Part shown: positions 17,201 to 25,076 of the stretch, piece after piece
Layout: each line of letters starts with the position of its first letter
Position numbering within the stretch: position 1 is the stretch's first letter
Assembly (NCBI RefSeq): GCF_008639165.1
Contig: NZ_CP029197.1
Coordinates: 6,948,001-7,012,000, forward strand
Direction: 5' to 3'
Source: Streptomyces venezuelae ATCC 10712
GTDB lineage: Bacteria; Actinomycetota; Actinomycetes; Streptomycetales; Streptomycetaceae
DNA length: 64,000 nucleotides
Translations under genes and position numbers: made by a program
The notes under the pieces: generated by a model
Seen by the model: only the letters and a program-made list of their open reading frames with translations
Database searches by the model: none
Told to the model about the DNA's origin: nothing

Positions 17201-18262
17201 ATGAATCGCACCCGCCGTACGGAAGCCGCCGGCGACCCCGAGCTCGTCCACAGGCTCAGCAGGCGGAACATGCTGGGCGTCGCCGCCGGAGCGACCGCCG
17301 CCGCGCTCCTCGGAGCGGCGGCCCCCGCCGCCACGGCGGCGGCGGCCACCGCTCCGGGACAGGGCAAGGGGCACGGCCGCCCGGTCCTCCCGCCCGGCCG
17401 CCTCGGCATCCAGCTCTACTCGCTGCGTGACAAGGTCGCGACCCTCGGCTTCGCCGCCGTCTTCGCCGAGCTGCGGAAGTACGGCTACGACGAGGTCGAG
17501 TTCGCCGGCTATGAGCAGGGCGCCGCGGGCCCCATCACCCTCGCCCAGCTCAAGCGCCTCACCCGCGACCACGGACTCCGGCCCATCGGCAGCCACGTCG
17601 GTTACTACTCCAGCGACCCGGCCGCGTACACCTTCGCCCAGAACCTCGACCGCGTCCTCGACGACGCCGCCGCCCTCGGACTGCCCCACATCGGCACCGC
17701 CTCCGGGCCCTGGCGCTACGGCTCCACCGTCGACGGCTGGAAGCGGTGCGCGGAGGAGTTCAACCGGTTCGGCGCCGCGGCGCGGAAGCGGGGCATGAAG
17801 TTCTACCAGCACAATCACTCGGAGGAGTTCTCCTTCGCCAGTGACCGCCCCGACGTGCGGCTCTACGACGTCCTCCTCGCCGAGACCGACCCCGACCTCG
17901 TGCACCTGGAGATGGACATCTTCTGGGCCTACGTCGGCCAGTACCGCTACTCGGTCCGCCCGGACGGCACCCCCGCCCCCTTCGACCCGCTCGACTACGT
18001 CCTGGACCAGCCGGACCGCTATCCGCTCTTCCACGTGAAGGACGGGGACCGGGACGACTCCGCGGTGCCCTACGGCTACCGCATGACGGACGTCGGAGAC
18101 GGCGACATCGACTACCGGCGCTTCATCTCGGCGGTCAACCGCACCCGCCACGGCCGCGGCGGCCACCATTGGCAGACCGAGCGCGACAACCCCGTCGACT
18201 CGCTCTCCTTCGCCCGCAGGTCCAGCGCGCACCTCCACTCCCTGCGCGAGAAGAGGGACTGA
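17201..18262 (+). CDS. Tat-exported sugar phosphate isomerase/epimerase-like TIM barrel
   Basis: This 353-residue protein has a twin-arginine signal (LSRRNMLGVAAGATAAALLG, around residues 19-38) with an Ala-rich cleavage region. The mature protein is a xylose-isomerase-like TIM barrel (RLGIQLYSLRDKV, YDEVEFAGYEQG, FYQHNHSEEF, LHLEMDIFWAYVG, FHVKDGDRD, HHWQTERDNP) with Glu/Asp/His metal-ligand candidates. Export of a folded, probably metal-loaded isomerase by the Tat route fits the secreted sugar-oxidation protein at 6319. The start has AAGGAG 10-15 bases upstream. It lies 70 bases after the EboF-like gene and may be cotranscribed. Its substrate is unknown. Confidence 0.88.
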   Translation: MNRTRRTEAAGDPELVHRLSRRNMLGVAAGATAAALLGAAAPAATAAAATAPGQGKGHGRPVLPPGRLGIQLYSLRDKVATLGFAAVFAELRKYGYDEVEFAGYEQGAAGPITLAQLKRLTRDHGLRPIGSHVGYYSSDPAAYTFAQNLDRVLDDAAALGLPHIGTASGPWRYGSTVDGWKRCAEEFNRFGAAARKRGMKFYQHNHSEEFSFASDRPDVRLYDVLLAETDPDLVHLEMDIFWAYVGQYRYSVRPDGTPAPFDPLDYVLDQPDRYPLFHVKDGDRDDSAVPYGYRMTDVGDGDIDYRRFISAVNRTRHGRGGHHWQTERDNPVDSLSFARRSSAHLHSLREKRD

Positions 18263-18356
18263 GCGAAAGGGGCGGCCCCGGACCGGTCAGCGGCGGGCCG
18301 GGGCCTCCCCCGCTCCGGCACGCCGGTGTCACCCGCACTGACCACGGAAAACGCTG

Positions 18357-18386
18357 GTGAAACCCACCTCGAACCCCTGGTAGAGT
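18357..18386 (+). promoter_or_regulatory. Probable promoter of tRNA-Leu
   Basis: GTGAAA (18357-18362) and TAGAGT (18381-18386) are separated by 18 bases and lie about 45 bases before the tRNA. They are reasonable matches to the HrdB-type consensus. The rest of the 168-base gap from 18263 to 18430 shows nothing else clear. Confidence 0.45.
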
Positions 18387-18430
18387 TACTTCTGTCGCCG
18401 CGAGGGAAACCCCGAAGCGACAGACACCTT

Positions 18431-18518
18431 GTCCGGGTGGCGGAATGGCAGACGCGCTAGCTTGAGGTGCTAGTGCCCTTTATCGGGCGTGGGGGTTCAA
18501 GTCCCCCCTCGGACACCA
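18431..18518 (+). tRNA. tRNA-Leu, anticodon GAG
   Basis: This 88-base class II tRNA reads CUC codons. The acceptor stem GTCCGGG pairs with CTCGGAC (one G-T), followed by discriminator A and an encoded CCA (18516-18518). The anticodon stem CTAGC/GCTAG (18457-18461, 18469-18473) encloses TTGAGGT with GAG at 18464-18466. A long variable arm (TGCCC-TTTATC-GGGCG) and the T arm GGGGG-TTCAAGT-CCCCC complete the fold. Confidence 0.96.
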
Positions 18519-18520
18519 GC

Positions 18521-18557
18521 CGAAATGCCGGTCGATCTCGTATCGACCGGCATTTCG
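18521..18557 (+). terminator. Terminator of tRNA-Leu
   Basis: A perfect 16-base stem (CGAAATGCCGGTCGAT, 18521-18536, with its complement at 18542-18557) around the loop CTCGT starts two bases after the tRNA CCA end. This is an unusually long and perfect hairpin for a tRNA terminator. Confidence 0.85.
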
Positions 18558-18669
18558 CGTTCCTCGCCGGGGGCTCCGGCGCCGGGGCGCTCCCGCGGGC
18601 GGCCGCCTATTCTGGGGGCCTGAACCCGGGCGGCGGCCGAGACCGTCGCGCGAGGGACGGAGGCACGCC

Positions 18670-19065
18670 ATGACCGAGGAAGAGCGTCCGGGCCCGACGC
18701 CCCCGCCGGGCACGGGCCGGCCCCCCGCCGCTCCGGGACCCGACCGACCCGCCGGCCCACCTTCCGGCCCACGGGCGGTGACCATGTGCGTCACGGTGCG
18801 CAACGGCTCCGCCGCGCGGCTGGACCTCGCGGTGGTGACGGTCATGGCGCGGGACGGTGCGGGCCGGGAGCTCGGGCAGGTCTTCGACGCGACGCCCGAC
18901 CTGGGGATCGGGCTCGCGGGCAGCGTGGCGCCGGGAAAGCGCGCGGTCGCCGCGTACGGCTTCGACGTCCCGCCGGGCAGCGGGTCGGGGAGTTCCGTCC
19001 TCGACGTCGAGGTGAGGATCGGTTTCGACCGCCCTCCGCTCCTCTGGACGGGGACGGCTCCCTAG
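18670..19065 (+). CDS. Conserved-type hypothetical protein with Pro-rich N terminus
   Basis: This 131-residue protein has a Pro/Gly-rich first third (about residues 5-35). A beta-rich domain follows (VTMCVTVRNGSAARLDLAVV, GSVAPGKRAVAAYGFDVPPG, LDVEVRIGFDRPPLLWTGTA) that resembles immunoglobulin-like DUF4352-type folds. No signal peptide or membrane segment is visible. GGAGG lies nine bases before the ATG. Its TAG stop overlaps the stop of the converging methyltransferase gene at a shared CTAG. I do not know its function. Confidence 0.7.
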   Translation: MTEEERPGPTPPPGTGRPPAAPGPDRPAGPPSGPRAVTMCVTVRNGSAARLDLAVVTVMARDGAGRELGQVFDATPDLGIGLAGSVAPGKRAVAAYGFDVPPGSGSGSSVLDVEVRIGFDRPPLLWTGTAP

Positions 19066-19772
19066 CCCTTCCGGGCCACCACCAGGCGGCAGTGGGGGCT
19101 GCCGTCGTCGCGGCGGCCGAGGGTTTCCACCGGGGTGAGGGAGACGTGGAAGCCGGCTTCCTCCAGGCGGGCGCGGACGTCCGGGAGGCGGAAGGTGCGG
19201 TAGTACATGACGAACGGCGGGCGCCAGACCGTGTTGCGGACGCGCATCGCGGCGTCGAATCCCCACAGGATCCAATAGAGGCGGGAGCCGACCGGGGGCG
19301 GGGCGGGCAGGGGGAAGGCGAAGGTGCCGCCGGGCCGGAGGGAGGCGTGGACCTGTGCGAACAGGGTGCGCTGTGCGGCGGGCAGGAAGTGGCCGAAGGC
19401 GCCGAAGCTGACCGCGAGGTCGAAGACCGGGCCGAACGGCAGGGCCAGGGCGTCGGCGCGGACCAGATCGGCGGTGGGGTGGGCTTCGCGGGCCCGGGTC
19501 AGCATGCCCGTACTGAAGTCGACGCCGGTGATCCGGCCCGCGCAGACCGAGCGGAGGACGTCGAGTCCGGCGCCGGTGCCGCAGCAGACGTCGAGGCCCG
19601 TGTCGAAGGGGCCGAGGGTCTCCAGGGTCCGGCCGACCGCGGTCAGGAGGCGGTCGGAGGTGCGGAACGGGGTCGCGTCGAACTTGTCCGCGAGCAGGTC
19701 GTAGCCGTGCTCGACGGAGGAGAGGGCCTGGACGGTCAGCTCGCGGAGGCTGGGACCCTGCGGGGTGAACAT
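19062..19772 (-). CDS. Class I SAM-dependent methyltransferase
   Basis: This 236-residue protein has the class I methyltransferase core: motif I LDVCCGTGAGLDVL, motif II ITGVDFSTGML, LVRADALALPFG, and motif IV FDLAVSFGAFGHFL with SLRPGGTFAFPLP. It resembles the ubiE/Methyltransf_11 group and has an extra aromatic stretch (SRLYWILWGFDAAM). The substrate is unknown. It runs convergently with the preceding gene and they overlap by four bases. It stands alone, with the next gene upstream on its strand ending 44 bases before it. Confidence 0.88.
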   Translation of the reverse strand: MFTPQGPSLRELTVQALSSVEHGYDLLADKFDATPFRTSDRLLTAVGRTLETLGPFDTGLDVCCGTGAGLDVLRSVCAGRITGVDFSTGMLTRAREAHPTADLVRADALALPFGPVFDLAVSFGAFGHFLPAAQRTLFAQVHASLRPGGTFAFPLPAPPPVGSRLYWILWGFDAAMRVRNTVWRPPFVMYYRTFRLPDVRARLEEAGFHVSLTPVETLGRRDDGSPHCRLVVARKG

Positions 19773-19816
19773 GTCCCCGAGCCTATGCCGTCACGGACCG
19801 TGCGGGGTGGCGCGTC

Positions 19817-20305
19817 TCAGAGTGCGCTGCGCACGGGGGGCCCGGCCCAGGACGGCGCGATCCCGGTCAGCTGGCAGACCAGCAGGTAGAGGGGGATGGG
19901 CGGTGTGTAGGGGGAGGTGCCGTCGGGGTGGTGGATGAGGCGGGGCCTGCGGTCGGGGATCTCGGCGCCGCGGGCGTAGCAGGAGGGCAGCGGCCAGGTC
20001 ACGTCGTGGTCGGAGCCGGCGGGGACGAGCCACCACCACCAGTCGGAGTCGGCGTAGACGCAGCCCTTGGCGGGGAGGCGGGAGAGGATCTTGAAGCCGA
20101 AGCGGGCGGGGACGCCGACGGCGTCGCAGCCGAGTCCGGTGTGCAGTCCGACGGGGACGGCGAGGCGGGTGGTGCCGAGGTCCCGGGAGTGGGCGGCGCC
20201 TCGGGTGCCGGGGCGGAGTCCGGGGGAGCGGCGGGGCTCCGGGAGGCGCTCGGCGGCGGACGGCCCACGGTTCCCGGGGAGCAGCGGGATCATGCGGGTG
20301 GCCAT
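19817..20305 (-). CDS. Hypothetical protein, possibly related to primase/polymerase N-terminal (PrimPol-like) domains
   Basis: This 162-residue protein starts at the ATG at 20305, five bases after the stop of the GHKL ATPase gene, so the two are coupled. Notable stretches are GTTRLAVPVGLHTGLGCDAV, ARFGFKILSRLPAKGCVYAD, a WWWW run at 89-92 (SDWWWWLVPAGSD), and PPIPLYLLVCQLTGIAPSW. The arrangement (GLGCDAVGVPARFG, then a strand ending WLVPAGSD) recalls the N-terminal primase/polymerase fold common in Streptomyces, but this is a weak inference. No signal peptide is seen. It sits beside an XRE/DUF397 module and probably belongs to it. Confidence 0.7.
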   Translation of the reverse strand: MATRMIPLLPGNRGPSAAERLPEPRRSPGLRPGTRGAAHSRDLGTTRLAVPVGLHTGLGCDAVGVPARFGFKILSRLPAKGCVYADSDWWWWLVPAGSDHDVTWPLPSCYARGAEIPDRRPRLIHHPDGTSPYTPPIPLYLLVCQLTGIAPSWAGPPVRSAL

Positions 20306-20310
20306 CGACC

Positions 20311-20757
20311 TCAGCACGGTTCCCCCATGCCGTGGGCCAGTTCCGCCCAGACGATCTGCGCCGTGCCGTGGCCGGTGCGGTCGGCGCCCCAGGCGGTGCA
20401 GACGGCGTCGACGATGAGGAGTCCGCGGCCGCGTTCCTCCTCGCCGCAGTCGCGTATCCGGGGTCCCGCGGGGCCGCCTTCGTCGCGGACGGATATGCGG
20501 AGCGTGTCCTCGCCCTCGCGCAGTTCGCATATGAAGCGGTCGCTGGCGGTGTGGACGACGGCGTTGGTGACGAGTTCGGAGACGACCAGGGCGACGGTGT
20601 CGCGGATGTCGGGTCCGCAGCCCCAGAGGATGAGGCGTTCCTCGGCGAGTCTGCGGGCGCGGGCGACCGAGCCGGTGAGGGCGGGGAGCTCGAAGGCGAA
20701 GCGGCGCACGGGATCGGTCTGCGGCTGCGGGCGCTGGGCCATGACTCGGGGACTCAT
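20311..20757 (-). CDS. ATP-binding GHKL protein (RsbW/anti-sigma-like)
   Basis: This 148-residue HATPase_c protein keeps the Bergerat-fold boxes: N box SELVTNAVVHT (about residues 60-70), G1 SVRDEGGPAGP (about 89-99), G2 RGRGLLIVDAV (about 109-119) and G3 GHGTAQIVWAEL. Small GHKL proteins of this type in Streptomyces act like anti-sigma kinases or work with XRE regulators. ATG 20757 gives the longest family-like protein; ATG 20742 is an alternative, and neither has a strong ribosome site. It is divergent from the XRE gene at 21005, sharing a 247-base control region with two palindromes. Confidence 0.85.
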   Translation of the reverse strand: MSPRVMAQRPQPQTDPVRRFAFELPALTGSVARARRLAEERLILWGCGPDIRDTVALVVSELVTNAVVHTASDRFICELREGEDTLRISVRDEGGPAGPRIRDCGEEERGRGLLIVDAVCTAWGADRTGHGTAQIVWAELAHGMGEPC

Positions 20758-20904
20758 GAGACCTGAAGGCTGCGCGTTACCAGAAGCCACGACCGGTTCC
20801 TCACAACAGTGGGCAGGACTGCCGTACGGCGCTGTCGCCGGGGCGCGGTGGCGCACGGCGGCAGCGTGTACTGGTTCACCGGAACACTGTCCTCCTGAGT
20901 CGGA

Positions 20905-20940
20905 CACTTGGCAAGTGGCACTCTGAAATTTGCAGAGTGC
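20905..20940. promoter_or_regulatory. Two adjacent palindromic operators of the first XRE module
   Basis: CACTTG-G-CAAGTG (20905-20917) is followed at once by GCACTCTG-N7-CAGAGTGC (20918-20940), centred on AAATTTG. Both lie in the intergenic region between the divergent GHKL and XRE genes. They are well placed to bind the XRE protein or its partner and control both directions. Confidence 0.6.
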
Positions 20941-21004
20941 TGTGTTCTCTCTGGCCCGGCTTCGTGGCACACTCGTCGAAACAGTGCGTCGGGGAGGTCT
21001 GAGA

Positions 21005-21880
21005 GTGAGCGAGCCGCGGTCCGCCCCCACGGTGGGACAGGTCGTTCTCGGCAGGCGCCTGCAGGATCTGCGGGAGCGGGCCGGCCTGAAGAGGGAAGAG
21101 GCCGCGAAGGTCCTCCGGGTCGCCCCGGCCACCGTCCGGCGGATGGAGACCGCCGAGGTCGCGCTGAAGATTCCGTACGTGCAGCTCCTGTTGAGGGAGT
21201 ACGGGATCACGGACTCCGAGGCGGAGGGCTTCATCGCCCTCGCGGAGGAGGCCAACCTCCCCGGCTGGTGGCAGCGGTTCCACGACGTGCTGCCCGGCTG
21301 GTTCTCCATGTACGTGAGCCTGGAGGGGGCCGCGAGCCTCATCCGGGCCTATGAGCCCCAGTTCGTCCCCGGTCTGCTCCAGACCGAGGACTACGCCCGC
21401 GCCATTCTGCGCAGCGGGGCGGTCGGTGGCGGCAGCGATGCCGGCAAGGACGAGGACGCCGAACGGCATGTAGCCCTACGGATGGAGCGCCAGTCCCTGC
21501 TCACCAGGGAGGACGCCCCGAAGTTCTGGGTGATCATGGACGAGACGGTGTTCCGCCGACCGGTCGGTGACGGGCCCGAAGTGATGCGCGACCAGCTCGA
21601 CCGGCTGCTCGAAGCGTCGGAGCTGCCGAACGTCACCCTGCAGATCGCGGAGTTCGCGTCCGGCCACCATCCCGGCACCTACGGACCGTTCGTCCTCTTC
21701 CGCTTCGCCATGCCCGAACTTCCGGACATGGTCTACAGCGAGTACCTGACCGGCGCCGTCTATCTCGACGCGCGCCCCGAGGTGGCATCCCACCTGGAGG
21801 TCATGGACCGCATGGCGGCTCAGGCCGCGACTGCACAACGCACGAAGGAGATTCTCCGGAATCTCCGCAAGGAGCTGTGA
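21005..21880 (+). CDS. XRE-family helix-turn-helix regulator with DUF5753
   Basis: This 291-residue regulator has an N-terminal HTH_XRE domain at about residues 15-70 (GRRLQDLRERAGLKREEAAK, APATVRRMETAEV). A DUF5753-type C-terminal domain follows (YEPQFVPGLLQTEDYARAIL, WVIMDETVFRRPVG, LQIAEFASGHHPG, VYSEYLTGAVYL). Such proteins pair with DUF397 partners in Streptomyces development and antibiotic control (the WhiJ/BldB type of module). The GTG at 21005 follows GGGGAGG; the earlier in-frame ATG at 20930 lies inside the palindrome and is less likely. The DUF397 gene begins directly after the stop. Confidence 0.92.
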   Translation: MSEPRSAPTVGQVVLGRRLQDLRERAGLKREEAAKVLRVAPATVRRMETAEVALKIPYVQLLLREYGITDSEAEGFIALAEEANLPGWWQRFHDVLPGWFSMYVSLEGAASLIRAYEPQFVPGLLQTEDYARAILRSGAVGGGSDAGKDEDAERHVALRMERQSLLTREDAPKFWVIMDETVFRRPVGDGPEVMRDQLDRLLEASELPNVTLQIAEFASGHHPGTYGPFVLFRFAMPELPDMVYSEYLTGAVYLDARPEVASHLEVMDRMAAQAATAQRTKEILRNLRKEL

Positions 21881-22117
21881 ATGGATCGCATATACAACGG
21901 CATGCCCGCCGCTGAGCTCGGTGCCGAGGGCTGGCACAAGCCATGGAGCGGCGGGAACGGGGGCAACTGCGTGGAGGCCATGAAGCTGGCCGACGGCAGA
22001 GTCGCCGTGCGACAGTCCGCAGACCCTGAAGGACCAGCGCTCATCTACACCCACGGGGAGATCGCCGCTTTCATCCAGGGGGCCAAATCCGGTCAGGCTG
22101 ACTTTCTGCTCACCTGA
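21881..22117 (+). CDS. DUF397 domain-containing protein
   Basis: This 78-residue protein shows the DUF397 pattern: WHKPWSGGNGGNCVEAM, LADGRVAVRQSADPEGPALI and an aromatic-containing GEIAAFIQGAKSGQADFL tail. The ATG immediately follows the TGA of the XRE gene with no spacer, so it must be coupled. DUF397 proteins are thought to modulate their XRE partner. Confidence 0.92.
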   Translation: MDRIYNGMPAAELGAEGWHKPWSGGNGGNCVEAMKLADGRVAVRQSADPEGPALIYTHGEIAAFIQGAKSGQADFLLT

Positions 22118-22191
22118 CCCCTTCCGCCCCACCCCTACCGTCGCGTAACTCTTGTTGTAGCGCCACTCGTTCATCCCGACCAGGAGAGCCG

Positions 22192-23010
22192 ATGACCCAG
22201 GACCCCGCAGCTCCGCGGAGTGAGATACGCATCGACACCAGCACGCCGCATCCGGCCCGGATGTACGACTGGTTCCTGGGCGGCAAGGACAACTACCCGG
22301 TCGACGAGGCCATGGCCCGTCAGCTGCTCACCGTCGACGCCAGGGGCCGGGACATGGCCCGCGTCAACCGGGCCTTCATGCACCGCGCCATCCGCTGGCT
22401 CAGCGCCCACGGCGTCCGTCAGTACCTGGACGTCGGTACGGGCATCCCGACCGAGCCCAACCTGCACCAGATCGCGCAGGAGGCCGCGCCGGAGTCCCGC
22501 ATCGTCTACTGCGACAACGACCCGATCGTGCTCGCGCACGCGGCCGCCCTGCTGCGCTCGACCCCGGAAGGGGCCACCGAGTACATCCAGGCGGACGCCC
22601 GCGAACCCGAGATCATCCTGGAGAGGGCCGGAAAGGTCCTTGACTTCGATCAGCCCATCGCGCTGTCGATGCTCGCGCTGCTGCACTTCGTGGGGGACGA
22701 GGACGGCGCGTACGAGCTGGTCCGCAAGCTTGTGGACCAGCTGGCGCCCGGCAGCTACCTCGTCCTCTCGCACGTCACCGGGGACTTCAACCCGGAGGGC
22801 GCGGCGGAGGCGGTCGCGATGTACAAGGCGCGCGGGCTGACCCTGCGGCCCCGCTCGCGGGACGAGCTGGCCGCGTTCTTCGACGGCCTGGAGTTCGTCG
22901 AGCCCGGCGTCTCGCTCACCGCCGAGTGGCACCCGGAGCTCGGTGAGCCGGTTCCGGTGCCGGGCGACGAGCCCATTCCGGGCTGGGCCGCGGTGGCCCG
23001 CAAGCCCTGA
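22192..23010 (+). CDS. SAM-dependent methyltransferase, DUF574/SCO-type
   Basis: This 272-residue protein belongs to the actinobacterial S-adenosylmethionine methyltransferase family PF04672. The hallmark RMYDWFLGGKDNYPVDEAMA is at about residues 22-41. LDVGTGIPTEPNLHQIAQ (motif I), IVYCDNDPIVLAHA and ADAREPEIIL follow. The C terminus has EWHPELGEP and GWAAVARKP. A GGAGAGCC site precedes the ATG. The gene follows the DUF397 gene by 74 bases and may be part of the module. The methyl acceptor is unknown. Confidence 0.92.
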   Translation: MTQDPAAPRSEIRIDTSTPHPARMYDWFLGGKDNYPVDEAMARQLLTVDARGRDMARVNRAFMHRAIRWLSAHGVRQYLDVGTGIPTEPNLHQIAQEAAPESRIVYCDNDPIVLAHAAALLRSTPEGATEYIQADAREPEIILERAGKVLDFDQPIALSMLALLHFVGDEDGAYELVRKLVDQLAPGSYLVLSHVTGDFNPEGAAEAVAMYKARGLTLRPRSRDELAAFFDGLEFVEPGVSLTAEWHPELGEPVPVPGDEPIPGWAAVARKP

Positions 23011-23042
23011 CCGGGCGTCAGCCGCCAAGGTACGTAAGGGAT

Positions 23043-23072
23043 GAGGCCCCGCCGGCAGTACGGCGGGGCCTC
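23043..23072. terminator. Bidirectional terminator between convergent genes
   Basis: GAGGCCCCGCCG (23043-23054) pairs perfectly with CGGCGGGGCCTC (23061-23072) around a six-base loop, then CGTT. It separates the methyltransferase (+) from the M64 peptidase (-). Confidence 0.8.
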
Positions 23073-23098
23073 GTTCCGTCCCCGACAGGACGCACCCC

Positions 23099-24985
23099 CT
23101 ACGGCTTGACCATGGTCACCAGGAACTCGTGTGCCGGGCCGACGTTGCCGGCCGCGTCGATCGTGCGGTGCTCGATCCGGTGGGTGCCGTAGTCGGGGGT
23201 CGCGTCGTCCCACGGCACCGCCCGGCTGCGGCCGAGCTTCCCGTACACGAGGTCGTCGATCACCGTGCCGCCCGGGGTGAAGCGGAACGGCGCGTCCGCG
23301 TCCGTCGGCCAGCCGTAGTACGTGTACCAGCCGTCCCCGTCGACCCGGAACTGGCTCACCACCGCGCCCTCCTGGTCGTCCCGCGCGGTGAGCCGCATGG
23401 TGAACGGCCCGTCGTACACGTACTCCACGGGCCGGCCGTGCCGCCCGACCGTGCGCAGGGGTGCGGAGAGTTCGTACGATGAGGTGGCCGGCCGGGCGTC
23501 CACGGTCCAACTCAACTCCTCGTCGGTGCCCGCGAGCCGGGCCGTGAGGGTGTGCGTGCCCGTGGTCACCCGGAGCGAACGCAGGTCCAGGTCGCGGTCG
23601 TTGGGGCCGGTGGAGACGGGCCGACCGTCGAGGCGCCAGCGGACGGCGGGGACGCGGTCCACCGGATGGGTGGTGTCCGCGTGGACGACGGACCGGGCGC
23701 CGACGGGCCGGCCGAGGGGCGTGTGGCCGGTGAACGCGGTGCGGGTGCCGTCCCGCACGGTGGTGAGCGAGGTGTCCACGGTCCAGCCGACGGTCCGGGT
23801 GAGCGCCGCGGAGGCGCGGACCGCCGGGTCGCGGACGAAGGGCGTCGGGTCGCTGACGACCGCCGTGAGCGAGTGCCGGCCGGGGGCGAGCCGCAGCGTG
23901 CGCAGGTCGATCGTGCGGGCGCCGTACGTGGGCAGCGGCCGTCCGTCCAGGCGCCAGGTCACGGTGAGCGCGCCGCCCACCGGGTGGAGGGTGTCCACCC
24001 AGACCGTGCGGTCCGCCCCGATCGGCGCCGTCGCCGGCGTGTGGTCCTGGACCAGGTTCACCTTGGCGGAGATCGCCTTGACCATGACCTCGCGCTCCAC
24101 CTGGTCGAAGGCGTAGCCGAGGGTCTTCATCAGGGAGTGACGGCTCGGCCGCCAGACGCCCGCCGTGGTGTACATGCCGCCCTCGAAGCGGCCGATGGTG
24201 CCGCCCGACTCGCTCTCCTCGCCGAGCCAGCGCCACCACTTGGCCCGCTGGTCCAGCATCTGGCGTTCCGTCAGGAGGGTGTGGTGGGCGGAGGACGGCT
24301 CGGGCCCCGAGTAGCTGCCGCCCGGCACTCCGCGCCCGTAGTAGTCGTACTCGTCCTGGAGTCCGCCGAGCGAGTGGCCTATCTCGTGCGGGGTGATGAG
24401 GGAGGAGAGGGCGTTGCCGCCGGAGGCGGTGGCGTATCCGCCGCCCGCGCCACCGTAGGTGGAGCTGTGCGCGAGGGCGACGACCTGGCGGTTGGCGCGG
24501 TTCGTGCCCGGGACGAGATCGGCGAGCGCCGCCGCCTTGTCGCTGTCGACGGTCAGCAGCCGCTGCACGCTGTTCGGGTCGCAGCCGCCCCAGAAGCCCA
24601 TGTCGAGCGCGGTGTCACGGGCCGGGGCGTCAAGGCCGGGGTCGCAGTCCACCCCCGACTGGGCCGAAGGGGCCTCCACCGCCCACACGTTGATGTACGA
24701 GCGGTAGGAGGCGAAGGGCTCGATGCTCCACAGGGTGTTCAGGTGCCGTTCGAGGTCCGCCCGGAAGGCCGGCATCTCCGCCGCCGTGTAGCCGTCGCCC
24801 ATGAACACCAGGTTGAACCGGCGGTCGGCGGGGCCGGTGGTCTGGACGGGGACGACGACCGGACCGTTCCCGCGCGTCGGCGTCTCCGCCGCCGCCGGGA
24901 CGGTTCCCACCAGTCCGGCGGCCAGAAGGCAGGCGGTGACGAGCCGGGCCACCCCTCGTCGAACTCCTGTGCGCTGTGAGGTCAT
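23099..24985 (-). CDS. Secreted M64-family metallopeptidase with two repeated beta modules
   Basis: This 628-residue protein is exported by an N-terminal signal (about 1-34, with an RR at 9-10 and AAAE). The catalytic core contains FVFMGDGYTA-like sequence (LVFMGDGYTAAE) and the zinc motif HEIGHSLGGLQDEY with H200, E201, H204 and D211, characteristic of IgA peptidase M64. After the core, two homologous modules at about 328-404 and 432-497 repeat the pattern HPV...WRLDGRP...DLR-x-LR...GxHxLTA...WTVD. A final beta domain follows. It is a single-gene unit. It probably degrades extracellular protein; the repeats may bind a substrate or the cell wall. Confidence 0.9.
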   Translation of the reverse strand: MTSQRTGVRRGVARLVTACLLAAGLVGTVPAAAETPTRGNGPVVVPVQTTGPADRRFNLVFMGDGYTAAEMPAFRADLERHLNTLWSIEPFASYRSYINVWAVEAPSAQSGVDCDPGLDAPARDTALDMGFWGGCDPNSVQRLLTVDSDKAAALADLVPGTNRANRQVVALAHSSTYGGAGGGYATASGGNALSSLITPHEIGHSLGGLQDEYDYYGRGVPGGSYSGPEPSSAHHTLLTERQMLDQRAKWWRWLGEESESGGTIGRFEGGMYTTAGVWRPSRHSLMKTLGYAFDQVEREVMVKAISAKVNLVQDHTPATAPIGADRTVWVDTLHPVGGALTVTWRLDGRPLPTYGARTIDLRTLRLAPGRHSLTAVVSDPTPFVRDPAVRASAALTRTVGWTVDTSLTTVRDGTRTAFTGHTPLGRPVGARSVVHADTTHPVDRVPAVRWRLDGRPVSTGPNDRDLDLRSLRVTTGTHTLTARLAGTDEELSWTVDARPATSSYELSAPLRTVGRHGRPVEYVYDGPFTMRLTARDDQEGAVVSQFRVDGDGWYTYYGWPTDADAPFRFTPGGTVIDDLVYGKLGRSRAVPWDDATPDYGTHRIEHRTIDAAGNVGPAHEFLVTMVKP

Positions 24986-25076
24986 GGGGCGCGAGCCTAG
25001 GACGCGCCCCCGGCCCCGTAAAGGTGTTCCCCGGCCGTACGGTTCCCCGACGGCCGGAACCCTCGCATCCGCCCGA

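Noticed and set aside
18431..18557. tRNA-Leu as a phage or integrative-element attachment site
   Set aside because: No integrase, direct repeat of the tRNA 3' end or mobile genes follow it.
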